DNA from: Pseudomonadota bacterium
Lineage (GTDB): Bacteria; Pseudomonadota; Gammaproteobacteria; Nitrosococcales; Methylophagaceae
Assembly: GCA_030576275.1 (NCBI GenBank)
Contig: JALIBN010000028.1
Span: 68,952-132,951 of the forward strand
Reading direction: 5' to 3'
Length of the DNA: 64,000 bases
Shown: positions 37,982-47,163 of the stretch, piece after piece
Layout: each line of letters opens with the position of its first letter
Numbering within the stretch: position 1 is the first letter of the stretch
The notes under the pieces: model-generated
The model's input: the letters and a program-made list of their open reading frames with translations, nothing else
What the model was told of the DNA's origin: nothing
Databases searched by the model: none
Program-made: the position numbers and the translations under genes

Positions 37982-39243
37982 AAGTCACGATACTCTACAT
38001 AGGACTCATCACGAAGTTCACGCAACCAACTTTCAAGATCTTCTTCAATTTTACGTTGATGAATTTCGGCTCTTGCCTTGTTACGTTTAAATTCTTCAGC
38101 CATATTTTGCTCACGACGGTCATCGATCTTAATTAAATGCCAACCAAAACGACTTTTGAAAACATCACTAACACCACCAATCGGTAATTCATTCATTTTT
38201 TCTTCAAATTCAGGCACCATTGCGCCAGGACTACTCCAGCCTAAACTACCGCCTGCAATAGCAGAACCAGTATCATCAGAATGAGCACGAGCTAATTCTG
38301 AAAAATCATCACCATTTAAAATTCGTTCATGCAACTGTTTTAAACGTTTTTCTGCATCAATGTCTGTCGTTAATTCATTCGTCTTTATCAAGATATGGCT
38401 AGCTAAGGTCTGCTTAACCAAATGAGTTTCTTCACTTTTTTTATCTTTCACCATTACTAGATGATAACCACTGCCGCTACGCAAAGGCTTACTTACTTCC
38501 CCGACCTCTAAGCTAGGTACAACATCAGAAAATAATGAAGGTAACTCACCCTTTTTACGCCAGCCTAAATCGCCGCCTTCCAATGCATTTTGACCATCAG
38601 AATAACCTGAAGCCACCTCTGAAAAATCGCCACCAGCATTCAGTAATCCTAGAATATTGTCGAGTTTAGCTTGGGCAATTTGTAACTGCTCTGGAGAAGC
38701 TGCTTCTGGTACATTAATTAACATATGCAGTAAGTGATAACTGGTTTCACTGCCGCCTTGGACTGCTTGAGTTGTCAAATAAGTATCAATTTCTCTATCC
38801 GATACTACTACGCGGTCTTCTACCTGACTCTTACGCAATCGACTGATAATCATTTCTTCGCGAATTGAGTCACGAAAATCAGCAAAATCATAACCATCTT
38901 TTGCTAACACATCACGAAATTCACGTAAGGTGATTTTGTTGTTTTCTGCAATCTGCTTTAATGCTGCGTTCAAAGCATCATCACCAACACGTATACCAGT
39001 ACTGTCTGCTTTTTGTAATTGCACTCGTTGCAATATCAGTCTTTCCATAACTTGTTTACGAAGCACATCTGATGGCGGCATAGTAGCATTACGCTGACGT
39101 AATTGTTGGCGAACAGTTTGTTCCATATCCACTAATTCACTTTCAAGTAGCACCTCATTGTTAACCACCGCAACAATTCGATCCATAGGTTCAGCCCATG
39201 CGGCATTAACCATTAAAAAGGTAAGCAGTAAAATTTTAATCAT
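37978..39243 (-). CDS. surA: Periplasmic chaperone and peptidyl-prolyl isomerase SurA
   Basis: A 421-residue periplasmic protein with a signal peptide (to about residue 17, ...VNAAWA). The N-terminal chaperone domain ([17 protein letters not shown]) is followed by two parvulin domains, about residues 165-265 and 280-380, each with the pattern [13 protein letters not shown] or [18 protein letters not shown] and a histidine strand YHLVMV or WHLIKI. It escorts outer-membrane proteins, including LptD encoded just upstream, to the Bam machine. The gap of about 148 bases from lptD may hold a separate promoter. Confidence 0.97.
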   Translation of the reverse strand: MIKILLLTFLMVNAAWAEPMDRIVAVVNNEVLLESELVDMEQTVRQQLRQRNATMPPSDVLRKQVMERLILQRVQLQKADSTGIRVGDDALNAALKQIAENNKITLREFRDVLAKDGYDFADFRDSIREEMIISRLRKSQVEDRVVVSDREIDTYLTTQAVQGGSETSYHLLHMLINVPEAASPEQLQIAQAKLDNILGLLNAGGDFSEVASGYSDGQNALEGGDLGWRKKGELPSLFSDVVPSLEVGEVSKPLRSGSGYHLVMVKDKKSEETHLVKQTLASHILIKTNELTTDIDAEKRLKQLHERILNGDDFSELARAHSDDTGSAIAGGSLGWSSPGAMVPEFEEKMNELPIGGVSDVFKSRFGWHLIKIDDRREQNMAEEFKRNKARAEIHQRKIEEDLESWLRELRDESYVEYRDF

Positions 39244-39391
39244 GAAAATCCCAACAAAAAACGAATGACTGTATCTATTATATAAACAACAGAAGCCATA
39301 AACATGGCTTGATAGTAATTATTTAATCACTGTGGATAAAAATCACACTATATCCAGAGACAATAAACAACACGAATGGTTCAATTATGGT

Positions 39392-41620
39392 TTACGAGCC
39401 AAAACCCAAAACACTTTCTTCTAATAACGAATCTGAATTTTGACCGAAATTACCTAGTCCCTTCAGCTCTATTTGGAAGAATATTGCTAAATTCCGGTCC
39501 AGATCCGTGGCACTATTGACATAATCTCTCAGCACCAATCGAGTGGCCCAGCAACAACTACCATACTCAATACCGGCTAATCCTTCTAGTGTACGATTAT
39601 CTTGTAATGAGTGATACCAGCGACCAACCATGCTCCATTGCTGATTAAAAGGAATACGCGCAGATATATCCAACTGTTCTAAACCATCTGAAGTATTGAC
39701 GGCATCACGACGATAGCGATGAGATACATTAAGCAATTGACCGTTATCACCGCGGTATCTCAAGCTTAATGCTGACATATTATTCGTACTGCCATTAGGG
39801 TTCCATTGAATCTCACCACGAGCAGTCCACTCTTTTGCAATCGATGCCACTATCTCAGCAACCATATCTGAATCCGATCGCGTTGCGACTGAATTATTGG
39901 CAATGGATACCTTACGATCTTGAAAGTAATGGATCTGACCAAGGCTAACTCGTAATAGCTCACGTCCCGATTGTTGTTCAATAATGCGTGAAGTTAATCC
40001 AGTGGTGACTTGGTTAGCATCACCCACTCTATCAGCACCTGTAAAACGGTCATAAGCAAACATTTGCCCCATATTGAATGTGCGTAATCCACTATCAAAA
40101 ACAGGGATTTCGGCCTGATCGCGCTCAGGGATATACAAATAAAATACCCGAGGCTCTAATGTATGAGTGTAGCTACTTCCTGCAAAGGTCATCTCTCGGT
40201 CAAAAAATAAGCCGCTATCTAAGCTCGCAACAGGCAATGTCCGACTAGGTGTTTTATTGGCCACGGTAGTTCCGTTCTCAGTCAGATTGTATTGCGTATG
40301 TCGTAATGCTAGGCGTGGCGTAATAAATCCCGCCGCATTTCGCCACGGTAAACTGACGGAAGGTTCAATATCGAAACGCTGCCCCGCAGTCTTCTCATCA
40401 TGATCAAAGTCAACATATTCAGCAGTCATACCATAACTTAAGCCCATCGCATGATCGGGCAATAAGCCGTTAAATCGTAATTGTGGCAGTTGTTTATATG
40501 GCGTCACATCGTCGGTTAGAGTTTGGTAGCCTTTCAACCGGCCTGTGAAATTCCAGTTATCAGCATTATATCGGACATTTAATTCACGATTTAAGTGGGT
40601 TGTACTCGCTAAACTTAGGCTGGTGCCAAAGTCTTCAAGATACGAAGAATCTGACACATAGTTGTAATCTAGCGTTGAATTCCAGCGTGAAGATAGTTGG
40701 CTAGCATTCTGCCATGAGAAATGCTTACGAACTTCTTGGTAATTTGGATTAACCTTCGCTCCATCATTCTCCAAATCATCACTGGAAAGAAATCCAGCAT
40801 CAATCACACCCTGTCCAAGCTCATCCAAATAGCGAAACTCCCCCATTAACATTAGCCCCCGATCTGCCATATATCGTGGCGTCACGGTCGCATCAGTATT
40901 GGGTGAAATATTCCAGTAATAAGGTGTACTTACATCAAACCCTGTTTTATCACTAGTGCCGAGTGACGGTATTAAAAACCCAGATTTACGCTCATCATTT
41001 AACGGGAAACTTAAATATGGCGTATAAAAAACAGGAATTCCGCCTAAACGAATAACTACATTACGCGCCGAACCTACGGCTTCTTCATGATCTAAGTTTA
41101 CTTTTGAAGCTTGTAATAACCATGCATCATCACCTGGCGCACACGTTGTATAGGTGGCACCTGTTAACTCCGTTTCAACTTTTCCTTGACGATATACATG
41201 ACTGGCTTCGCCTCGAGCATGCATCTCGCGAATACGATACTGGGCATTATCTAGAGTACCTTCATCTTTAGACGTCGACCATTCGGCTTGTTGTGACTTT
41301 ACAATCATTTCACTATCACGCAAATTAACATCACCCTGCGCTGTGACGTCACCAGTATTCTGATCATAGGTTGCACGACTTGCTGTTAATTCTTGTCCAG
41401 CTCGATTTACAATTACATTACCGGTAAAGACAGAGACACCGCCTTCTGTTAAACGCGCATCATCAGCCTTAACATCTACTGCCGTTTCTTCAGAGCCTTC
41501 AAAATAAGGTAGAAAATCAGCATCGTTGCTTATGTCACATAGCGGCCAACTAACCTCAGAAAGAACCAAGGAACTAAAACATGTCAATGTGACAGTGGAC
41601 AATATAATCAGTTTGCGCAT
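39392..41620 (-). CDS. lptD: LPS-assembly protein LptD
   Basis: A 742-residue outer-membrane protein that inserts lipopolysaccharide into the outer leaflet with LptE. After a signal peptide comes the OstA jellyroll (about residues 45-160, repeated DARLTEGGVSVFTGN-type strands), then a large beta-barrel. The cysteines that form the rearranging disulfides are present: C28, one in TYTTCAPG, and the adjacent pair in EYGSCCWATR near the C-terminus. I chose ATG 41620 because GAGGA lies five bases before it; the frame extends to a TTG at 41632 without a ribosome site. Confidence 0.96.
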   Translation of the reverse strand: MRKLIILSTVTLTCFSSLVLSEVSWPLCDISNDADFLPYFEGSEETAVDVKADDARLTEGGVSVFTGNVIVNRAGQELTASRATYDQNTGDVTAQGDVNLRDSEMIVKSQQAEWSTSKDEGTLDNAQYRIREMHARGEASHVYRQGKVETELTGATYTTCAPGDDAWLLQASKVNLDHEEAVGSARNVVIRLGGIPVFYTPYLSFPLNDERKSGFLIPSLGTSDKTGFDVSTPYYWNISPNTDATVTPRYMADRGLMLMGEFRYLDELGQGVIDAGFLSSDDLENDGAKVNPNYQEVRKHFSWQNASQLSSRWNSTLDYNYVSDSSYLEDFGTSLSLASTTHLNRELNVRYNADNWNFTGRLKGYQTLTDDVTPYKQLPQLRFNGLLPDHAMGLSYGMTAEYVDFDHDEKTAGQRFDIEPSVSLPWRNAAGFITPRLALRHTQYNLTENGTTVANKTPSRTLPVASLDSGLFFDREMTFAGSSYTHTLEPRVFYLYIPERDQAEIPVFDSGLRTFNMGQMFAYDRFTGADRVGDANQVTTGLTSRIIEQQSGRELLRVSLGQIHYFQDRKVSIANNSVATRSDSDMVAEIVASIAKEWTARGEIQWNPNGSTNNMSALSLRYRGDNGQLLNVSHRYRRDAVNTSDGLEQLDISARIPFNQQWSMVGRWYHSLQDNRTLEGLAGIEYGSCCWATRLVLRDYVNSATDLDRNLAIFFQIELKGLGNFGQNSDSLLEESVLGFGS

Positions 41621-41833
41621 GACTATCCTCAAGGTGCCGCCGAAGTCAGAAAATAAATTCGGTTATGCATTAAATATGCGCTAATTTATCGCATAGAAAG
41701 CACATTTCATCAAATAGTATGCCTAATTAATGACGTTTATCGTTCCTAGAGCAAGTAACATCAATAAGTTAGCGGCAACATTGTAATATCGAAATTACAC
41801 GATACAAAGACAAATCCCGTCGAGGTGCACAAT

Positions 41834-41864
41834 TCAACTAACTTTATTTTTGAAAGTTAGTTGA
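41834..41864. promoter_or_regulatory. 12-bp inverted repeat overlapping the -35 box of the tRNA-Ala promoter
   Basis: Arms TCAACTAACTTT and AAAGTTAGTTGA flank a 7-base loop. The right arm covers the first four bases of the TTGACA box. No upstream plus-strand gene needs a terminator here, so a control role is possible. Confidence 0.5.
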
Positions 41865-41889
41865 CACTTAAAGCTCAAGTCCCTATAGT
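41861..41889 (+). promoter_or_regulatory. Sigma-70 promoter of the tRNA-Ala/tRNA-Glu cluster
   Basis: A consensus -35 (TTGACA, 41861-41866) and a near-consensus -10 (TATAGT, 41884-41889) are separated by exactly 17 bases. The region just after is GC-rich (TGCGC), as in growth-rate-controlled stable RNA promoters. tRNA-Ala begins 15 bases downstream. Confidence 0.88.
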
Positions 41890-41904
41890 ATGCGCTTCCT
41901 TTCG

Positions 41905-41980
41905 GGGGCTATAGCTCAGCTGGGAGAGCGCTTCGCTGGCAGTGAAGAGGTCGACGGTTCGATCCCGTCTAGCTCCACCA
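41905..41980 (+). tRNA. tRNA-Ala (anticodon GGC)
   Basis: A 76-base gene with encoded CCA. Acceptor GGGGCTA pairs with TAGCTCC and the anticodon loop CTGGCAG gives GGC. The body is close to E. coli tRNA-Ala(GGC). It is first in a three-tRNA cluster. Confidence 0.97.
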
Positions 41981-42005
41981 GTTAACCGAAAGAAAACAGT
42001 TTTAG

Positions 42006-42081
42006 GTCCCCATCGTCTAGAGGCCTAGGACACTGCCCTTTCACGGCGGTAACAGGGGTTCGAACCCCCTTGGGGACGCCA
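42006..42081 (+). tRNA. tRNA-Glu (anticodon TTC), copy 1
   Basis: A 76-base gene with encoded CCA-type end (GCCA). Acceptor GTCCCC pairs with GGGGAC, and the anticodon loop CTTTCAC gives TTC. It is identical to copy 2, 149 bases downstream, and is followed by its own terminator. Confidence 0.97.
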
Positions 42082-42086
42082 TATAT

Positions 42087-42120
42087 AAAGGCTTAGAAGT
42101 AAGTTCTAAGCCTTTTTATT
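42087..42120 (+). terminator. Terminator after tRNA-Glu copy 1
   Basis: AAAGGCTTAGAA and TTCTAAGCCTTT form a 12-bp stem with a 5-base loop, ending in a T-rich run. It separates two tRNA genes that would otherwise share one transcript. Confidence 0.85.
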
Positions 42121-42154
42121 TTAGTTCGACAATGTAGCAAAAAAACAGTTTTAG

Positions 42155-42230
42155 GTCCCCATCGTCTAGAGGCCTAGGACACTGCCCTTTCACGGCGGTA
42201 ACAGGGGTTCGAACCCCCTTGGGGACGCCA
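42155..42230 (+). tRNA. tRNA-Glu (anticodon TTC), copy 2
   Basis: Identical across its 76 bases to the first tRNA-Glu, including the flanking ACAGTTTTAG and ATATATAAA, which shows a tandem duplication with a unit of 149 bases. Only 34 bases separate it from the first terminator, with no recognisable promoter there. Confidence 0.97.
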
Positions 42231-42235
42231 TATAT

Positions 42236-42268
42236 AAAAGGCTTAGGTATTTTACCTAAGCCTTTTTT
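42236..42268 (+). terminator. Terminator after tRNA-Glu copy 2
   Basis: A 14-bp perfect stem (AAAAGGCTTAGGTA with TACCTAAGCCTTTT) around a 3-base loop, then further T. It ends the tRNA cluster before the convergent lptG gene. Confidence 0.92.
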
Positions 42269-42328
42269 ATTGCCTAAAATTCAGAGAAAATCCTCAAATA
42301 TTGACACAAATACAGCAACCAGCCTATA

Positions 42329-43396
42329 TCAATGAATGCGCCGCATTAAAAATACGCCCAATATCGCAAAGACCAGAGTGGGCAAGGCTGCCGTAAGCCA
42401 AGGTAATATGCCAAATACTATCCCCAGATGTTGAAAACTCTGGTTAAACAGATGAAATCCTATCCCAACTAACGAACCTACTAAGATACGGCCTCCAATA
42501 GGTGTAGAGCGCAGGGAACCAAAAACAAAGGGCACGGCTAGAAAAACCATCACAGCGGAGCTAATAGGCATCATAACTTTCATCCAAAAAGCGATTTCAT
42601 ACTGTGCGGCAGCTTGATGATTGTCTTTCAAATAGTTTATATAATCTAAAAGACTCCAAATTGGTAAAAATTCAGGTGGTACCAATACAATGTTGACCAT
42701 CCCAGGGTTAAGTTGCGATCGCCAAATGGCATGAGCAATAGATCGCACCTCTACACCTTTCTCATCAATCGTACTTTGTACTACATCGGATAGTGCCCAA
42801 GTCGCGCCTTCGTAATAGGCTTCTTGTGCTTTTGTCACCACTCGTAAACGATGCTGTTTGTCAAACTCATAAATCGAAATATCTGCAAAACGGCCATCAG
42901 GCAAAATAGAGCGAATATGATTAAAATGCAGGCCATCTCGAGTCCAAAAACCATGTTCTGTACGAGAGCCCACCGTTCCTGTCTGGGCTGTAGATTGGAT
43001 TTCACGTGCATGCTGTTCTAATGGTGGTCGTAATATCTCACCTACAAATACAGCCACAACCATTAAACAGAGAGCCACAATCATTACCGCTTTATTAATC
43101 TGCTGTACTGATACTCCCGCGGCTCGCATTGCGACCAGTTCACTTTGACTTGCGAGATTACCCAAACCTAAAACACTACCCAACAGTGCGGCTACTGGTA
43201 ACAGTTCGTAAATTCTCCCAGGCATCGACAATAAAATATAACTAGCCACTTCTTGTAGGTGATATTCACCTTTGCCTAAATCTCCAAGCTCAGCTACAAA
43301 ATCCATAAAAGTATATAAACCCAACAATATCAACAAAACTAATAAGGTGCTGGTTAATATCGTTTTTGCAATATAGCGCTGTAGAAGGCCCATCAT
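42329..43396 (-). CDS. lptG: LPS export ABC transporter permease LptG
   Basis: A 355-residue inner-membrane permease with six predicted helices (three at each end) and a large periplasmic jellyroll between (about residues 130-265). With LptF and the LptB ATPase it lifts LPS from the inner membrane into the periplasmic bridge. The opening LLQRYIAKTILTSTLLVLLILL and MSMPGRIYELLPVAALLGS-type segment match LptG. The ATG overlaps the lptF stop (ATGA); a second ATG three bases on is an equal candidate. Confidence 0.95.
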   Translation of the reverse strand: MMGLLQRYIAKTILTSTLLVLLILLGLYTFMDFVAELGDLGKGEYHLQEVASYILLSMPGRIYELLPVAALLGSVLGLGNLASQSELVAMRAAGVSVQQINKAVMIVALCLMVVAVFVGEILRPPLEQHAREIQSTAQTGTVGSRTEHGFWTRDGLHFNHIRSILPDGRFADISIYEFDKQHRLRVVTKAQEAYYEGATWALSDVVQSTIDEKGVEVRSIAHAIWRSQLNPGMVNIVLVPPEFLPIWSLLDYINYLKDNHQAAAQYEIAFWMKVMMPISSAVMVFLAVPFVFGSLRSTPIGGRILVGSLVGIGFHLFNQSFQHLGIVFGILPWLTAALPTLVFAILGVFLMRRIH

Positions 43397-44526
43397 ACAG
43401 CTCCTCGATTACGTCTCAGTTGTAGCCAATAAAAATGAATCTTCTGTCGATTTAACATTACTATTAGCAATAAAATCATCACCAGATGTACCCAGACAAG
43501 ACCGAACCATGGCGCCATTGCACCTTTTGTCACCCAAGCACGTGTTACACCTAGTAAATTACTATAAATAATGTAGATTAGTATCGCAGGCAGGAATCCT
43601 GCGAAGCGTCCGGTTCGAGGTCCGTTATTCGCAAAGGTTAAGGCCATCACACATAAAATCAACGTCATTACTGCCGCTGAAATTCGCCATTGTAATTCGG
43701 CTAAATCTCGCGCAGTCCCACGTTGCCATAACAGACTTGAAGGCAGTGATTTAAGATACTCAGCAAGCTGCTTTTTTTCTCCCGTTTCAACTAAAATACT
43801 GTGTGTTTCGTATTGAGTAATCGTATAATCTTGCTGCCCAGCTTTACCCTCATATCGATAACCATCTTCTAACACCAAATATTTATTGTTAGTCTCAGCA
43901 TCAATTTCAAATCGCCCCCGACTTGACCGAAAAACTAAGGGTTTAGTCTCACGATGAATTTCAATAAAGACCTCGACCATGTTGAGGTTATCCTCACTTA
44001 GCCCTTCTGAATAAAACGTCCAGCTACCATCACGGCTTTCCTTAAAGCTACCGGCAATCAAACCAGCGGTATCTGCGGATAATTTAGATTTTTGCTCGAG
44101 CGTATTACGATTGGACAGCACATCTGGCACTATAAAAAGCGACAATGTAGCAATAATTAATGACACGGTACCTGCAAACAAAAGCACATTTCGGATAACA
44201 CGACGGCTAGAAATGCCACATGCCGAGATTACCATAAGTTCATTATCGGAACTCATACGACTTAGAGCCAACATAACACCCAAAAAGGCACTCATGGGCA
44301 ATAACACTGGTAGCGCGCCTAGTGAGCTGTAACCCAGTAATGTGAAGATAACATCGCTAGGTAAATTACCAACGGCTGCTTGCGCAAGATAGCGTGAAAA
44401 GCGCGTTGCAACAAAAATAAGCCATAACACCGCTGTGACCGCTAATAAGTTAAGCGTGAACTCACGCATAAAATAACGGTCAATGATGGTTAGATAAGAA
44501 TGAAAAAATTGTCGAATGACGGGCAT
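43393..44526 (-). CDS. lptF: LPS export ABC transporter permease LptF
   Basis: A 377-residue partner of LptG with the same plan of three helices, a periplasmic jellyroll (about residues 130-265), and three helices. Characteristic parts are YFMREFTLNLLAVTAVLWLI, LPVLLPMSAFLGVMLALSRM and SDNELMVISACGIS, the cytoplasmic coupling helix that contacts LptB. It lies head to head with pepA across about 100 bases, as in E. coli and Pseudomonas. Confidence 0.95.
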   Translation of the reverse strand: MPVIRQFFHSYLTIIDRYFMREFTLNLLAVTAVLWLIFVATRFSRYLAQAAVGNLPSDVIFTLLGYSSLGALPVLLPMSAFLGVMLALSRMSSDNELMVISACGISSRRVIRNVLLFAGTVSLIIATLSLFIVPDVLSNRNTLEQKSKLSADTAGLIAGSFKESRDGSWTFYSEGLSEDNLNMVEVFIEIHRETKPLVFRSSRGRFEIDAETNNKYLVLEDGYRYEGKAGQQDYTITQYETHSILVETGEKKQLAEYLKSLPSSLLWQRGTARDLAELQWRISAAVMTLILCVMALTFANNGPRTGRFAGFLPAILIYIIYSNLLGVTRAWVTKGAMAPWFGLVWVHLVMILLLIVMLNRQKIHFYWLQLRRNRGAV

Positions 44527-44627
44527 TATTTAATGGTCTTAAGTTAGAATGGTTAATTTATTGATGCGATTTACATTGCAGTCTAAATCATCTAGTGCAA
44601 ACAGGCACTATTTCACAGGGGAAATCC

Positions 44628-46118
44628 ATGCAGTATTTTGTCACAACTGAAGCACTGGCAACACAGAAATCTGATTGTATCGCCGTTGCTGTTTTTGAGC
44701 AGGGACAACTGAGTCCTAGTGCTAAAACACTTAATAAACTTAGCAATAATGCCATTAGCCGGATCATTGAACGTGGTGACATATCTGGTAAAGCGGGACA
44801 AACTGTATTCTTACATGAGCTTGCGGGTATTAATTCAACACGCGTTTTACTTGTTGGTTGCGGTAAACAAGAAAATACAACTGAGAATGAGTTTAATACT
44901 GCCATTACAGCTATGGCCAAAGTACTTAACGAATCGGGTGCCATTAGTGCAACAAGCTGTTTAGCAGAAGTCACTATCAACACTCGTACAACTGAGTGGA
45001 AAGTACGTCAAACAATGATCACTGCAGGATCTGCACTATATAAATACACTCAGACAAAAAGTAATGTTAAACCACAAGAATTACCTTTGGAAAAAATAGG
45101 ATTCTTGGCTCAAGACAATACTCAAGATATCGAAAAAGCGGCGCAAGCGGGTTTAGCCATTGCTAAAGGCATGGATTTAGCTCGCGAGCTCGGAAATTTA
45201 CCAGGCAATATCTGTACGCCTCGTTATTTAGCAAATCAGGCCATCGAAATTGGTCAAAAATTTGATTCTGTTACCACGACTATTCTTGATGAAACGGAAA
45301 TGGAAGCACTTGGGATGGGCTCTTTATTATCGGTTTCACGTGGTAGTCGTGAACCTGCAAGACTAATTACGATGAGTTACCAAGGTGCTGGTGATGCACG
45401 ACCTGTCGTCTTAGTAGGTAAGGGTTTAACATTTGATGCCGGTGGTATTTCTCTAAAGCCTTCACAAGGCATGGATGAAATGAAATATGACATGTGTGGT
45501 TCAGCTAGCGTATTTGGCACAATCTCGGCCATTGCCGAACTAAACTTACCTATCAATGTTATTGGCGTTGTACCCAGCTCAGAAAACATGCCGGATGGTG
45601 ATGCCAATAAACCAGGTGATATAGTCACTAGCATGGCAGGTAAAACTATTGAGATCCTTAATACTGATGCTGAGGGCCGTTTAATTTTATGTGATGCCCT
45701 AACCTATAGTGAACGTTTTAATCCTGAAATCGTTATTGATATTGCCACCTTAACAGGCGCCGTTATTGTAGCATTAGGACGCCAAGCAACCGGCATGATG
45801 GCTAACAACCAAGCATTAGCAGATGACTTATTAAAAGCAGGAAATGATAGCTTTGATCGGACATGGCAACTACCATTGTGGGATGACTACCAACAGCAAT
45901 TAGACAGCAATTTTGCTGACATTGCTAATGTCGGTGGCAAGGAAGCAGGAAGCGTAACTGCGGCTTGTTTCTTAGCGCGCTTTACTGAGAAATTCACTTG
46001 GGCTCATTTGGATATCGCTGGTACAGCATGGAACAGTGGCAAGGATAAAGGCGCAACAGGTCGTCCTGTTCCTCTTTTAGTTCAATATTTATTGAACAGA
46101 ATCGCAAATAAAAGCTAA
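44628..46118 (+). CDS. pepA: Leucyl aminopeptidase (cytosol aminopeptidase)
   Basis: A 496-residue M17 metallopeptidase that removes N-terminal residues and, in E. coli, also acts as a DNA-binding accessory in plasmid resolution and carAB control. Motifs GKGLTFDAGGISLKPS, MKYDMCGSA and the family signature NTDAEGRLIL carry the two-metal site residues. The frame opens upstream at 44595, but the ATG at 44628 follows AGGGGAAATCC and gives the usual MQYFVTTEA start. It leads pepA-holC-valS. Confidence 0.96.
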   Translation: MQYFVTTEALATQKSDCIAVAVFEQGQLSPSAKTLNKLSNNAISRIIERGDISGKAGQTVFLHELAGINSTRVLLVGCGKQENTTENEFNTAITAMAKVLNESGAISATSCLAEVTINTRTTEWKVRQTMITAGSALYKYTQTKSNVKPQELPLEKIGFLAQDNTQDIEKAAQAGLAIAKGMDLARELGNLPGNICTPRYLANQAIEIGQKFDSVTTTILDETEMEALGMGSLLSVSRGSREPARLITMSYQGAGDARPVVLVGKGLTFDAGGISLKPSQGMDEMKYDMCGSASVFGTISAIAELNLPINVIGVVPSSENMPDGDANKPGDIVTSMAGKTIEILNTDAEGRLILCDALTYSERFNPEIVIDIATLTGAVIVALGRQATGMMANNQALADDLLKAGNDSFDRTWQLPLWDDYQQQLDSNFADIANVGGKEAGSVTAACFLARFTEKFTWAHLDIAGTAWNSGKDKGATGRPVPLLVQYLLNRIANKS

Positions 46119-46129
46119 CTTTAGCCACT

Positions 46130-46555
46130 ATGACACGTATTAGTTTTTACCTTTTAAAAGGCTCTGTAGAGCATGATCGGCAGGTATTTGCCTGCCGATT
46201 AATTGAAAAGGCCTATAAGCAAGGCCATCATATATATATTCACACAGATAATGCTGAAAAAGCCGAGCTAGTTAATCAAATCTTGTGGTCATTTCGTGAC
46301 GATAGTTTTGTTCCCCATCAATTAATTGGTACACCTAATACTGATAATTGTCCCGTATTAATCGGTCACAACACTAAACCACCTCGTTTGATGGATTTAC
46401 TAATCAATCTAGGTTCTGAACAACCTGTTTTTTTCAGCCAATTTGAACGTGTTGCAGAATTTGTAAATGATGACAAGCAACTTAAAATTATGGGGCGAGA
46501 ACGTTATCGATTCTATCAGCAACGTGGTTACGAGCTTTCTACTCATAAAATCTGA
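46130..46555 (+). CDS. holC: DNA polymerase III chi subunit
   Basis: A 141-residue clamp-loader accessory that links the polymerase III holoenzyme to single-strand-binding protein. The sequence opens TRISFYLLKGSVEHDRQVFACRLIEKAYKQGHHIYIHTDN in its typical shape, with FVPHQLIG and PVLIGHNTKPP following. Length and the position between pepA and valS are standard. It begins 11 bases after the pepA stop. Confidence 0.93.
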   Translation: MTRISFYLLKGSVEHDRQVFACRLIEKAYKQGHHIYIHTDNAEKAELVNQILWSFRDDSFVPHQLIGTPNTDNCPVLIGHNTKPPRLMDLLINLGSEQPVFFSQFERVAEFVNDDKQLKIMGRERYRFYQQRGYELSTHKI

Positions 46556-47064
46556 ATTTAGACTTCTAACATTAAACGACCTCTAAATAGAGTTTAGTAA
46601 CTAAAAAAGTACTAATGATAATTACTGGTGTCGAATAAAGTAGCCAGTGCTATCTTTATCCTAGACTACAAATTTCTCGATGCTTGACTCATCGACAGGT
46701 CGACTCTAAAAATAAACCGTTTTCTCGCGACCATTAAAATATTGCTTACGATTAGGCAAAGCGCCATATTCAGCTTGAAGATGTTTATGAGCAAATAAAT
46801 AATCAGTCGCAACGAACTGATTCAATTGATTAGTTAAAGTCGTGATAAAGCGCTTAAATTTAGCTTGGAAAACTGTAAAAAAGCGCACCATAGCCAATGA
46901 TTTTCTGTCTTTGTGTTGTTAGTTTTTCTAATTCAGTTCGAAGCAAGCCGCGTTTAACATTCTGCTAATAAAGCCACAGTGATTGAAGTGTAACTAATAT
47001 GAGGCTAACGAACACTCTCAAACCCATCTTCCATAATATATTCAACTAGATCCTCATAATCTTT

Positions 47065-47089
47065 ATATTAGCCTGTCACAGGCTAATAT
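47065..47089. promoter_or_regulatory. Perfect inverted repeat upstream of the valS promoter
   Basis: ATATTAGCCTG and CAGGCTAATAT flank a 3-base loop, about 30 bases upstream of the -10 box. No T run follows on either strand, so it is unlikely to be a terminator. An operator role is possible. Confidence 0.45.
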
Positions 47090-47118
47090 CCATAACCATC
47101 TTTCACTAGCATCTACGG

Positions 47119-47124
47119 TATAAT
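47119..47124 (+). promoter_or_regulatory. Probable -10 box of valS
   Basis: A perfect TATAAT lies 40 bases upstream of the valS ATG. I could not identify a good -35 partner at the expected spacing, so activation or an extended element may be needed. Confidence 0.5.
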
Positions 47125-47163
47125 ACTCTCCCTTATTTTATTAATACAGCCTTGAAAAAAATC

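Larger units (their letters stand above)
46556..47163. other. 608-base intergenic region before valS
   Basis: No gene is supported. A minus-strand frame at 46706-46897 lacks a ribosome site, needs a TTG or a later ATG, and resembles nothing I know. The valS-proximal part contains a perfect 11-bp inverted repeat (47065-47089) and a TATAAT box at 47119-47124, about 40 bases before the valS ATG. The rest is AT-rich with no visible repeats. Confidence 0.5.

Noticed and set aside
42301-42330. TTGACA and TATATC with 18-base spacing pointing into lptG antisense
   Set aside because: It is just past a strong tRNA terminator and would drive only antisense RNA. A chance match is likely in AT-rich sequence.
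46706-46897. A 63-codon minus-strand frame between holC and valS
   Set aside because: It begins with TTG or a later ATG without a ribosome site and resembles no family I know. Length is within chance for AT-rich non-coding DNA.
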